Below, one piece after another: positions 35,174 to 42,678 of a stretch of 64,000 bases of DNA (positions within the stretch are counted from its first letter, which is position 1; the number at the start of each line of letters is the position of its first letter). The notes below the pieces were generated by a model. It was not told the DNA's origin. It saw nothing but the letters and a program-made list of their open reading frames with translations, and made no database searches. This DNA comes from CAYWJT01 sp964458655 (GTDB lineage: Bacteria > Acidobacteriota > Aminicenantia > Aminicenantales > Saccharicenantaceae), in contig CAYWJT010000002.1 in the NCBI GenBank assembly GCA_964458655.1, positions 30,056-94,055 of the forward strand, in the 5' to 3' direction. The translations under genes and the position numbers were made by a program.

Positions 35174-36397
35174 CTACCTCGCCGCCAGGGCGCTCCGCAT
35201 CACGGCGGCCAGCCGCCGGACGCCCTCGATGCTCTGTTCTTTCGTCGGATAGGAGAAATTTATCCTCATCGCGTTCTTGCGTCGGGCGCTCTCCGGATAG
35301 AAGACCTCGCCGGGCACGAACGCGACCTTTTGCTCGATCGCCCGATAGAAAAGATCGCCGGTGTCGATCCCTTCGGGCGCCGTTATCCAGAGGAAGAGCC
35401 CCCCTTCCGGCTTGGTCCAGCGGACGCCCCAGTCCGGCGGGAAATGCTCCGTCATCGCATCCAGGAAGAACTTGAGTTTCTCGGAATAATACCGCCTGGC
35501 CGTCCGGAAATGGGCGTCGAGGTCGCACTCGCGGAGGAAGGCGGCGCAGATATCCTGGTTGAGCTTGGGCGTGTTGAGGACGTTGGCGCCCTTTATGAAA
35601 TTGCATTTCTTGATGACCTCGGCCGGACCGATGTTGAAGCCGACCCTGAGGCCCGGACAGAGGATCTTGGAAAAGGTGTACAGGCCGATGACCCGGCCGC
35701 GGTTCTCATCCAGGGCGTAGAGCGAGGGGAGATGCTCCCCGGCGTACCTCAGGTCGCGGTAGGGGCTGTCCTCGATGATGGGCAGGCCGAAGCGGTCGCT
35801 CAGCGAGAGCAAGGCCTGCCTCTTTTCCAGGCTCATGGTGATGCCGGAGGGGTTCTGGAAATCGGGGACCACGTAGATGAACTTCGGTCGCGTCCCCCGC
35901 TTCACGAGGTCCTCGATACCGGCCTCCATGGCCTCGACATCCGAGCCGTCCTCCTCGATATCGAAGGCCAGGTATCGGGCGTCCTCGAGCTCGAAGGCGG
36001 CCAGGGCGCCCCCGAAGGTCGGGAGGTCGGTCACGATCACGTCCCCGGGGTTCAGGAAGAGGCGCCCGATGAGGTCGATGCCGTGCTGCCCGGAGGTCGT
36101 GATGACGACGTTTTCCGGGCCGACCCGGATCCCGTCGCGCTTGAGGAACTCGATGACCGCCTCTATCAGGCTCTTCTCACCGGGGATGGGAGAATACTGG
36201 AGGCTTTCCTTCCAGCCTTCACCCAACGATCGCCCGGCCGCCATCCGGATGAAGTCCGTGGGGAACACGTCAGGGCTGGGCAGCCCCCCGGCGAAAGAGA
36301 TGATCTCGGGGTCTCCCAGGTACTTCAGCATCTTGCCGATGGCATAGCCCTCGAACTTCCTCATGATCGGGCTGAACAACGATTCCAGTTTGTCCAT
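35174..36397 (-). CDS. PLP-dependent aminotransferase, class I/II (2-aminoadipate/MocR-catalytic-like subgroup)
   Basis: Protein of 407 residues. Fold type I aminotransferase marks are ISFAGGLPSPDVFP near the N-terminus, ITTSGQHGIDLIGRLF, VPDFQNPSGITMSLEKR (PLP-contacting Asn-Pro), EDSPYRDLRY, and the Schiff-base lysine in YTFSKILCPGLRVGF near residue 240. This pattern is shared with 2-aminoadipate, valine and multi-substrate aminotransferases. It acts in the cytoplasm; the amino acid is not predictable. It is the fourth gene of a compact minus-strand operon (unknown protein, SDR, cupin, aminotransferase; gaps of 12-17 bases), which suggests a small biosynthetic or catabolic pathway. Confidence 0.9.
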   Translation of the reverse strand: MDKLESLFSPIMRKFEGYAIGKMLKYLGDPEIISFAGGLPSPDVFPTDFIRMAAGRSLGEGWKESLQYSPIPGEKSLIEAVIEFLKRDGIRVGPENVVITTSGQHGIDLIGRLFLNPGDVIVTDLPTFGGALAAFELEDARYLAFDIEEDGSDVEAMEAGIEDLVKRGTRPKFIYVVPDFQNPSGITMSLEKRQALLSLSDRFGLPIIEDSPYRDLRYAGEHLPSLYALDENRGRVIGLYTFSKILCPGLRVGFNIGPAEVIKKCNFIKGANVLNTPKLNQDICAAFLRECDLDAHFRTARRYYSEKLKFFLDAMTEHFPPDWGVRWTKPEGGLFLWITAPEGIDTGDLFYRAIEQKVAFVPGEVFYPESARRKNAMRINFSYPTKEQSIEGVRRLAAVMRSALAAR

Positions 36398-36410
36398 GGG
36401 ACTCCCTGTT

Positions 36411-36803
36411 TCAGGCCTTGGGCTTGTACCGAGCCGGGTCGTCGAAGACGTCGATGACGTTCACCCTCACGGGGAAATCCGCCGCGTGGGGCGTGCCGGC
36501 CGGGATGTAATACCACTCGCCTTTCCGATAGACACGGGTCAGGCCGCCGATCGTCAGCGAGATCTCGCCCTCCACCACTATGCCCCACTGGGCGCAGTGG
36601 GCGTGGGGCGGGATCCGGATGCCGGCCTCGATGTCGAAGAAGACCGCCTGGCTCCTTTGGCCCTGGAGCAGCCAGCCGCGCACGCCCGGAACGGGGCTCT
36701 CGATCGCGGGGAGGTTCCTGATCATCTCCGGGAACGGGGTCCCCTCCCATGCTCTCATTATCTCGTCCATCCGCGCCTCCCTCATCTTCTGTTCTTCCGC
36801 CAC
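36411..36803 (-). CDS. Small cupin-domain protein
   Basis: Protein of 130 residues forming a single cupin barrel. The metal-binding His and Glu are seen in IPPHAHCAQWGIVVEGEISL (motif 1, with H-x-H) and a His in YYIPAGTPHAADFP (motif 2). The N-terminal 40 residues are helical. Small cupins bind a metal and act as isomerases, dioxygenases or ligand sensors; nothing here tells which. It lies 13 bases upstream of the aminotransferase gene and 17 downstream of the SDR gene. Confidence 0.85.
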   Translation of the reverse strand: MAEEQKMREARMDEIMRAWEGTPFPEMIRNLPAIESPVPGVRGWLLQGQRSQAVFFDIEAGIRIPPHAHCAQWGIVVEGEISLTIGGLTRVYRKGEWYYIPAGTPHAADFPVRVNVIDVFDDPARYKPKA

Positions 36804-36820
36804 CCGGCCTCTTAACCCAC

Positions 36821-37612
36821 TCAGAAGAGGCCTTTGATGAAGCCCCCGTCCACTTGGAGGGCGACCCCGGTGATGTAGGCGGCCGCTTCCGAGGCCAGGA
36901 ATACCGCGGCGGCGGCCACCTCCTCCGGCTTGCCCAGCCGCCCCAGGGGAATGGCCTTCTCCAGCCGGCTGTAGTAATCCTGGGGCGTGCCCTGCCCTTT
37001 TTCGGCGAAGGCCCTGGCCAGGCCTTCCACCCGTTCCGTTCTGGTATAGCCGGGGCAGAGGCAGTTCGCCGTGATCCCGAATCCGGCCAGCTGGTTCGCG
37101 AGCGACTTGACGAATCCCAGGACGCCGGCCCGGGCCGCGCTGGACAGGATCAGGCCGTCGATAGGCTGCTTGGCCGAAACGGACGCCAAGGCGATGATCC
37201 GGCCCCAGCGCCCTTTTTTCATCAGCGGCATGACTTCATAGCAGAGCCGGACCGTGCTGAGCAGGTTCAGCTCGAGCGCCTTCCGGTAATCGTCCGGCCT
37301 GAAGTCGTCGACCTGGCCGGCCGGCGGGCCGCCGGCGTTGGCGACAAGGATGTCCACCGAGCCGAACTCGGCCGCGGCGAATCGCACAAGCTCCCGGACA
37401 TCCGCGTCGTCCGCGACATCGGCCCGGAACGCCCGGACCTCGCCCCCGGTCTCCCGGGCGATCGCCTCCCGGGCCTCGAGAAGCCGCGCCTCATCCCGAG
37501 CGCAAATAACGACTCTGGCGCCCTCGCGGCAGAAAGCGGCGGCGATGGCCTTGCCCAGCCCCCGGCTCGAGGCCGTCACCAGGGCGATCCTGTTCCTGAT
37601 GCCAAGGTCCAT
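36821..37612 (-). CDS. Short-chain dehydrogenase/reductase with an atypical active site
   Basis: Protein of 263 residues with a standard SDR Rossmann fold: ASSRGLGKAIA for the cofactor, NAGGPP, and the Asn in LELNLLSTVR. The usual catalytic Tyr-x-x-x-Lys is missing. The stretch that should carry it reads ILSSAARAGVLGF, where Ser and Arg stand in for Tyr and Lys. This variant occurs in a 3-oxoacyl-ACP-reductase-like SDR subgroup. The end (GVALQVDGGFIKGLF) resembles FabG-type enzymes. The chemistry may therefore differ from classical SDRs, or the protein may be non-catalytic. Second gene of the operon led by the 411-aa unknown. Confidence 0.9.
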   Translation of the reverse strand: MDLGIRNRIALVTASSRGLGKAIAAAFCREGARVVICARDEARLLEAREAIARETGGEVRAFRADVADDADVRELVRFAAAEFGSVDILVANAGGPPAGQVDDFRPDDYRKALELNLLSTVRLCYEVMPLMKKGRWGRIIALASVSAKQPIDGLILSSAARAGVLGFVKSLANQLAGFGITANCLCPGYTRTERVEGLARAFAEKGQGTPQDYYSRLEKAIPLGRLGKPEEVAAAAVFLASEAAAYITGVALQVDGGFIKGLF

Positions 37613-37624
37613 CGCTTCCCCGGC

Positions 37625-38860
37625 TCAACCTCGGCTCGAGATGCGGGCGAATCGGACCTTGTGCCCCCGGCGCATGATCTCCTTGGCGTCCAGGTCGCAC
37701 CGGAGGCACTTGTGGTAGAGGACGTCGCCGATCAGGGCGGACTTGTCTTTCCGTTCCTCGTCGGAGAGGAAGTAGGCCTCCATCGTATCGTAGGGACGGG
37801 ACGTCCCGTCGCTCTCGTATTTGATCGTCAGGTCGCATCCGGCGTCGAGCACCCGGAACGCGTTCTCGGTCCAGTTGAAGTCGGCCCGTCCCAGGTCGGG
37901 GTTGATCCGCAGGTGGGCGGCCAGGTAGATGTTGGGGAGGCCGGAATCCCGAAGCTCATGGAAGCACTGAATGAAGGTCTCCGCCGTGGCGGCGTTGCCG
38001 ATGTTGATCTCGTAGATGGGCGTCGTCCCGTCGTCCCGGAGGTACTCCTTGATTATGTTCATCAGCATCCTGAACTGGATGGCGTTCTGGGTCGAGAGGA
38101 GCATCGAGATTTTGAAGGACAGATTGGGGATCTCACGGGCGTAGTAGCAGGCGGCGACGATCGACGACCAGCTGGGATTGAGGAAAAAATTGGCTCCCGT
38201 TTCGAGGGCCGCCCGGGTGATGCCGTCCAGGTAGACCAGATGGTTGTTGTTGCCCACTTCGACGCCGCCCAGGTTGCCGAAGGCCGTCCCCATGTTCTTG
38301 AGGAGGACCTGGCTCAGCCCGTTCCCGACGTCGGCCCGCTCGAACTTTTCGCCGGTGGCCTTTTCCAGCCGGAGGAAACGTTCCTCGAGGACGGGCGTGC
38401 CGATCAGGTTGGTGGAACAGAACTTGCTCGCGCCCAGGATGTTCTCGGTCATGGCCAGGGTGGCCAGGAGGTCCCCGCCGTAGACGTAGGTCTCGGTCAT
38501 GGGCACGACCGAGATCATCTCGGCCGGAAAGAGCACGTCGCCGTTCTCGCTCATCCGCCGTATGCAGTCAAGGGTGACGTGGGCGCCCTGGAAGCCGGAG
38601 ACCTGGGTGGTGCAGACGCCGGCTTTGGTCACACGGAGACCGTGCTTCTCGTTGAAATCTTCGACCTTGGCAGAACGCTTGGCGTAGGCTTCGGCCTTGT
38701 CCAGGGTTTCCCCCCAGCCCTTGGAGGCAGCGGCCTTCTTGCGCGCTTCGTAGCCCCGCAGGGCCTCGATCCGTGCGGCGATCTCCTTCCCTCCGCCGTA
38801 GGAATCCCTCAGGGCATCCATGGCCTTCAGGTCTCTGGGCGACAAAAGGTCGAAATGCAT
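37625..38860 (-). CDS. Unrecognised 411-aa cytoplasmic protein, operon head
   Basis: I do not recognise the family. The start has a strong AAGGAGGAGATC directly upstream. There is no signal peptide or membrane segment. The N-terminal 75 residues are charged and helical (KAAASKGWGETLDKAEAYAK). The body alternates hydrophobic strands with helices in a way compatible with a TIM-barrel-like fold. Well-formed motifs that would anchor a search are EVGNNNHLVYLDGITRAALE, FFLNPSWSSIVAACYYARE and YEINIGNAATAETFIQCFHE. The C-terminus has a Cys pair (KCLRCDLDAKEI). Its operon partners (SDR, cupin, aminotransferase) suggest an enzyme of small-molecule metabolism. Confidence 0.75.
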   Translation of the reverse strand: MHFDLLSPRDLKAMDALRDSYGGGKEIAARIEALRGYEARKKAAASKGWGETLDKAEAYAKRSAKVEDFNEKHGLRVTKAGVCTTQVSGFQGAHVTLDCIRRMSENGDVLFPAEMISVVPMTETYVYGGDLLATLAMTENILGASKFCSTNLIGTPVLEERFLRLEKATGEKFERADVGNGLSQVLLKNMGTAFGNLGGVEVGNNNHLVYLDGITRAALETGANFFLNPSWSSIVAACYYAREIPNLSFKISMLLSTQNAIQFRMLMNIIKEYLRDDGTTPIYEINIGNAATAETFIQCFHELRDSGLPNIYLAAHLRINPDLGRADFNWTENAFRVLDAGCDLTIKYESDGTSRPYDTMEAYFLSDEERKDKSALIGDVLYHKCLRCDLDAKEIMRRGHKVRFARISSRG

Positions 38861-39132
38861 GATCTCCTCCTTAGCGAGATGAAGCGGATATACTTGGACT
38901 AGGGCGGTTTTGGAGCGCTTGCGGTATCAGGGCTTGATGTGGCCTGAGCATAACACCTGACGCAGGAAGGATAATTCGCCGGGCGCCGGCCTGTCAAGGA
39001 CAATCGGGCTCTATGACGGAAAGTGTGGAAGGGGAAAACGGGGGCCGGACAATCGGCCGAGGGTTCGCGCGCGAGGCCGGGAATCGAACCGGGGCCGGCT
39101 TTAAGTGGTCGCGGAAGAAAAGCAAAAAAAGC
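38861..39132 (+). other. Intergenic stretch without genes
   Basis: No open frame with coding character is seen here. It separates the minus-strand 411-aa gene from the plus-strand PadR gene. The only notable element is a tRNA T-arm-like segment on the minus strand at 39077-39093. An A-rich tract (39117-39130) leads into the PadR promoter. Confidence 0.6.
39077..39093 (-). other. tRNA T-arm-like remnant
   Basis: Read on the minus strand, CCCGGTTCGATTCCCGG is a T-arm with the invariant TTCGATT loop and four of five stem pairs. No matching acceptor strand, anticodon stem or D-arm is found around it, and CCA is absent. It may be the decayed 3' end of a tRNA gene or a chance match. Confidence 0.3.
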
Positions 39133-39161
39133 TTGACATAGAGTGTTTTATACTATATAGT
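39133..39161 (+). promoter_or_regulatory. Sigma-70-type promoter of the padR operon
   Basis: A consensus -35 box TTGACA (39133-39138) is followed after 17 bases by TATAGT (39156-39161), within a sharply AT-rich stretch. It points at the PadR gene starting at 39209. Confidence 0.8.
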
Positions 39162-39163
39162 AT
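39150..39163. promoter_or_regulatory. Perfect 14-bp palindrome over the -10 box, probable PadR operator
   Basis: ATACTATATAGTAT reads identically on both strands and covers the -10 hexamer of the padR promoter. PadR proteins are dimeric winged-helix repressors that commonly bind palindromes in their own promoters, so autorepression is the simple reading. Confidence 0.65.
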
Positions 39164-39208
39164 TATACACATTATATTATGACATACGGCATGAGAACAG
39201 GAGCGAGC

Positions 39209-39553
39209 ATGACCGGCCCAGAGATAGGCGCACTCGAGACAGAGATGAACCGTGGGTTCCTCCTCATCTTGGCCCTGGCCCTCCTCGAGAAAGACATGTA
39301 CGGCTACTCGATGGCCAAGCACATCGAGGGCCTGGGCTACCGGGTCGAGGAGAACACCCTCTATCCCCTCCTCCGCCGGCTCGAGAAGAACGGCTGGATA
39401 GCCTCCAAGTGGGACGTCTCCGAGGACCGGCCGCGCAAATTCTATTCGATCACGCCAGAGGGTCGCGCCATCCGTGCCGCCCTGCTCGAGGTCTGGAAGA
39501 AGCAGGACCGCATCCTCGACGAGATCACAAAGGAGAACACCGATGTCCGATAG
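39209..39553 (+). CDS. PadR-family transcriptional regulator
   Basis: Protein of 114 residues, the short PadR form with a winged helix (about 15-85: LILALALLEKDMYGYSMAKH, then ENTLYPLLRRLEKNGWIAS and RKFYSITPEGR) and a short C-terminal dimerisation helix. The start at 39209 is preferred over in-frame ATGs at 39179 and 39191 because AGGAG ends 5 bases upstream. It overlaps the next gene by 11 bases. PadR regulators paired with a HAAS-domain membrane protein are a recurrent two-gene module, often linked to envelope stress or transport. Probably autoregulated through the palindrome at 39150. Confidence 0.93.
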   Translation: MTGPEIGALETEMNRGFLLILALALLEKDMYGYSMAKHIEGLGYRVEENTLYPLLRRLEKNGWIASKWDVSEDRPRKFYSITPEGRAIRAALLEVWKKQDRILDEITKENTDVR

Positions 39554-40517
39554 GCCCCGAACCCTCGAAACCTATCTCGAAGAGGTCAGTCACTTCCTCT
39601 CGGGCCGCGCCGAGCGTGAAGAGATCCTCTCCGAGATCCGCAGCCATATCCTGGAGAAAGCCGCGGCCGAGCACGGCGGGACTGACGACGCCGCGGTCGA
39701 CAAGGCCGTCGCCGCCTACGGCCCGCCCCGCAAGGTGGCCGAGAGATACATCGACGACCGGCCCATCATCGCGCCGGCTTACAAGCGTTTCCTATTCCGC
39801 TACACGTCACTTCTGTTCGCCCTTCATACGCTCTTGACGGCCGCCGCCGTCGCTTTCAATAAGAGCTTCGTCATCTTCCCGTTCCTGCTCATACCCGAGA
39901 TGGGCGTCGTCGACGCCCTCATGTACCTGCCGACGGCCTTCCTCGCCGACCTCGGCGCCGTGGCCCTCGTCCTCTACTTCATCACCCAGAGCGGCAAGGA
40001 GGTCAAGCTGCCTTGGCCGCGCTTCGGCGCCGACCTCGACGAGTTCAAGCCGACGAAAGGCTTCTGGTCGGGCCGATTCGCCACTGCCGTAGGCGCGGTC
40101 TTCATGCTGGCCCTGACCGGTTTTTGTTTCTACCTGCTGTCCAAGCACGCGACCATCTTTTTCGTCTTGGGCAAGCATTTCAATTTCCGCGACCCCGCCC
40201 CCCTCTTCACGCCGGACGCCGGCTACCGCCTTTCGCTCATCTTCATCGCCATGTTCGCCGCTACCACGATAGCCCTATTCGCCAAGCTGTTCACCCGGTC
40301 GCGCTGGGTGGACGTCGCTTCGAACGCCGTCTCCCTGGCCCTGATCGGTCTCCTGCTCCGCCAGCCTTTCGACGGCCTTTTCGCCGTTCATGTGCCCGAG
40401 CGCCTACTGCCCAAGATCAAGTATGGGCTGAGGTTCTTGCTGCTGTGCGTCGCCCTGATGACCGCGCTCGAGCTCGTCAAGAACCTGGTCGTCATCGGCC
40501 GCCGCCGACTCAAATAG
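39543..40517 (+). CDS. HAAS-domain (DUF1700-like) multi-pass membrane protein, PadR partner
   Basis: Protein of 324 residues. The start at 39543 lies inside the end of padR with GGAGAA upstream; the longer open frame from 39474 is not needed. Residues about 5-75 form the helical HAAS domain (LETYLEEVSHFLSG, EEILSEIRSHILEK, AVAAYGPPRKVAERYID), known to accompany PadR regulators. Around seven transmembrane helices follow, including FRYTSLLFALHTLLTAAAVA and YRLSLIFIAMFAATTIALFA. The positively charged C-terminus (IGRRRLK) is probably cytoplasmic. It may sense an envelope signal and pass it to PadR; no direct evidence is in the sequence. Confidence 0.85.
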   Translation: MSDRPRTLETYLEEVSHFLSGRAEREEILSEIRSHILEKAAAEHGGTDDAAVDKAVAAYGPPRKVAERYIDDRPIIAPAYKRFLFRYTSLLFALHTLLTAAAVAFNKSFVIFPFLLIPEMGVVDALMYLPTAFLADLGAVALVLYFITQSGKEVKLPWPRFGADLDEFKPTKGFWSGRFATAVGAVFMLALTGFCFYLLSKHATIFFVLGKHFNFRDPAPLFTPDAGYRLSLIFIAMFAATTIALFAKLFTRSRWVDVASNAVSLALIGLLLRQPFDGLFAVHVPERLLPKIKYGLRFLLLCVALMTALELVKNLVVIGRRRLK

Positions 40518-40706
40518 TGGAAATGCCACCCGCGCCCCGACCTAACTTTAGCAAAAGCAAGAAATTAGAAACAACGGCAGCCTGGAAGACCGCCCCAAAG
40601 AAGCTTGGTTAACATGCGCCATAAGGGTGTCTATGGGCCGGTCGGCGTAATTCCACGTCTTTTTATCTGTTGACTGGAAAGCGGAGCTCTATTAGGATGG
40701 TTGGCC

Positions 40707-41585
40707 ATGACCATCATCCTGAAAACCGTTCTAGGGCTGATGACGGCCTTTTTCGGCTTCTTCTATTTCCTCGATGTCATCAAAAAAAGGCGTGAATTCT
40801 CGGACAAGCCCTGGATCGGCTTCTTCGGGACCGGCTTCATCACCAATTTCTTCGACACCCTGGGGATCGGCAGTTTCGCCCAGCAGACGGCCATCTTCAA
40901 GTTCTTCAAGTTGGTCGATGACCGGGTTATCCCGGGGACGATGAACGTCGGCAACACCATTCCCACCGTGACCCAGGCCTTCATCTTCATGACCGCGGTC
41001 AAGGTCGAACCCCTGACCCTGGTCTCGATGTCCGTGGCCGCGCCGGCCGGGGCCGTGCTCGGGGCGGGCGTCGTCTCCCGGATGTCCCGCCGCAAGATCC
41101 AGCTCGGAATGGGCTTCGGCCTCCTTGTCGTCGCCGGCATGATCCTGGCCAGCCTTCTCGATTGGCTCCCGCTCGGCGGCGAGGCGATCGGACTGACGGG
41201 CGCAAAGCTGGGCGCCGCCGTGATCCTGAGCTTTATCTTCGGCGCCCTGCAGACCATCGGGATCGGGTTCTACGCCCCCTGCATGGCCACGGTCTACGCC
41301 CTCGGCATGCACCCCCGGGTGGCCTTCCCGATCATGATGACGGCCACGGCCATGCTCATGGCGGCCGGCAGCACCCGGTTTGTCAAGGAGCGGGCTTACG
41401 ACCGCAAGGCAGCCATCGCCTTGACCGTTTTCGGCGTCCTGGGAGTCTTTCTGGCCGCTTTCGTCGTGAAATCCCTCCCCTTGACCGTCCTCAAGTGGAT
41501 AGTGGTGGGAATAGTTCTCTACACGTCGATTTGGATGTTCATTTCGGCCCGCCGCTCCCGCCGCGAAGAATTGGCCGCCCAATAG
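40707..41585 (+). CDS. TSUP-family (TauE/SafE-like) membrane permease
   Basis: Protein of about 292 residues with seven to eight hydrophobic helices and the family-typical duplicated layout. WIGFFGTGFITNFFDTLGIG and FIFGALQTIGIGFYAPCMAT are the two pseudo-repeat cores. TSUP members export or import small organic or inorganic sulfur compounds and other anions. ATG at 40707 is preferred to a TTG two codons earlier. A possible promoter, TTGACT (40670-40675) with TAGGAT (40693-40698) at 17 bases, would start transcription almost at the ATG, so a near-leaderless transcript is possible. No substrate-linked genes are nearby. The 189 bases before it hold no gene. Confidence 0.8.
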   Translation: MTIILKTVLGLMTAFFGFFYFLDVIKKRREFSDKPWIGFFGTGFITNFFDTLGIGSFAQQTAIFKFFKLVDDRVIPGTMNVGNTIPTVTQAFIFMTAVKVEPLTLVSMSVAAPAGAVLGAGVVSRMSRRKIQLGMGFGLLVVAGMILASLLDWLPLGGEAIGLTGAKLGAAVILSFIFGALQTIGIGFYAPCMATVYALGMHPRVAFPIMMTATAMLMAAGSTRFVKERAYDRKAAIALTVFGVLGVFLAAFVVKSLPLTVLKWIVVGIVLYTSIWMFISARRSRREELAAQ

Positions 41586-41657
41586 GCGGCAGCGAGCCGG
41601 TCCCGACCCCACAGCCGAGGCCGCATTCCACTTTTGCTTTTTTAGCCGGGGGTCCGC

Positions 41658-41687
41658 TTGACAATTTTTCCACCCTGAACTTAGAAT
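41658..41687 (+). promoter_or_regulatory. Sigma-70-type promoter of accA-hisS
   Basis: TTGACA (41658-41663) and TAGAAT (41682-41687) are separated by 18 bases and lie 35 bases before the accA start. Confidence 0.75.
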
Positions 41688-41721
41688 AGGCGGGTATCAA
41701 GTCGGCCCGAAAGAGTGAGTA

Positions 41722-42678
41722 ATGGAAAAAGAAGCGGACTTTTACACCCTGGAAAGGGGCATCGTCGCCCTCAAGGAGCAAATCGACGCCTTGGCCGAGA
41801 CCGACGCCCCTGACAGGGCCTCCAGGACAGCCGAACTCCGCGCCGAAATAGAGCGGGAATGGGCCAAAATAGTACCCCTGCTCACGTCCGTCCATATCGT
41901 CCAGATCGCCCGCCATCCCAAGCGGCCCTACACCCTTGATTACATCCCCGCCCTGTTCCAGGACTTCACGGAGATGCACGGCGACCGCCGCTTCGGCGAC
42001 GACCCGGCCATCGTGGCCGGCCTGGCCTTCTACAAGGGCCGGACCGTGGCCGTGATCGGCCACCAGAAGGGCCGGACCACCCGCGCCCGCATCGAAAGGA
42101 ACTTCGGCCAGCCGAACCCCGAGGGTTTCCGCAAGGCCCTGCGGGTCATGCAGCTCGCCGAGAAGTTCGGCTTCCCGGTCGTCACTCTGGTGGACACCCC
42201 GGGCGCCTACCCGGGCATCGGCGCCGAAGAGCGAGGCCAGGCCGAGGCCATCGCCACCAACCTGAAGACCATCGCCGCCCTAAAAGTGCCAATAGTCAAC
42301 ATCGTCATCGGCGAAGGCGGCAGCGGCGGCGGGCTCGGCATCGGCTTCGGCGACCAGTTGATGATGCTCGAGTACTCCTTCTATTCGGTCATATCGCCCG
42401 AGGGCTGCGCCGCCATCCTCTGGAAGGACCAGTCGGCCGTCCGTCAGGCGGCCGAGAACCTCGGCCTCCGGTCCGAGACGCTTTTCAAGCTCGGCATCAT
42501 CGACAAGATCATCCCCGAGCCGGCCGGCGCCGCCCACACCGACCCCGAGCAGACCTACAGGAACGTCGACAAGGCCCTGTCGGCCGCCCTCAAGAAATTC
42601 GAGGGCAAGCCCGTCGAGGAGCTGCGCGAGGAGCGCTACCGGAAAATAAGGAAGATGGGGGTCTTCGTGGAGAAGTGA
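41722..42678 (+). CDS. accA: Acetyl-CoA carboxylase carboxyltransferase subunit alpha
   Basis: Protein of 318 residues, the usual AccA length. With AccD it transfers the carboxyl group from carboxybiotin to acetyl-CoA, the first step of fatty-acid synthesis. The N-terminal helical region (about 1-55) contains the LE-rich start; the crotonase-like core has RPYTLDYIPALFQDF, EMHGDRRFGDDPAIV, NPEGFRKALRVMQLAEKFG, LVDTPGAYPGIGAEERGQAE and VIGEGGSGGGLGIGFGDQ. Its stop overlaps the hisS start (GTGA), so the two are translationally coupled. accD, accB and accC are not in the window. Confidence 0.97.
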   Translation: MEKEADFYTLERGIVALKEQIDALAETDAPDRASRTAELRAEIEREWAKIVPLLTSVHIVQIARHPKRPYTLDYIPALFQDFTEMHGDRRFGDDPAIVAGLAFYKGRTVAVIGHQKGRTTRARIERNFGQPNPEGFRKALRVMQLAEKFGFPVVTLVDTPGAYPGIGAEERGQAEAIATNLKTIAALKVPIVNIVIGEGGSGGGLGIGFGDQLMMLEYSFYSVISPEGCAAILWKDQSAVRQAAENLGLRSETLFKLGIIDKIIPEPAGAAHTDPEQTYRNVDKALSAALKKFEGKPVEELREERYRKIRKMGVFVEK

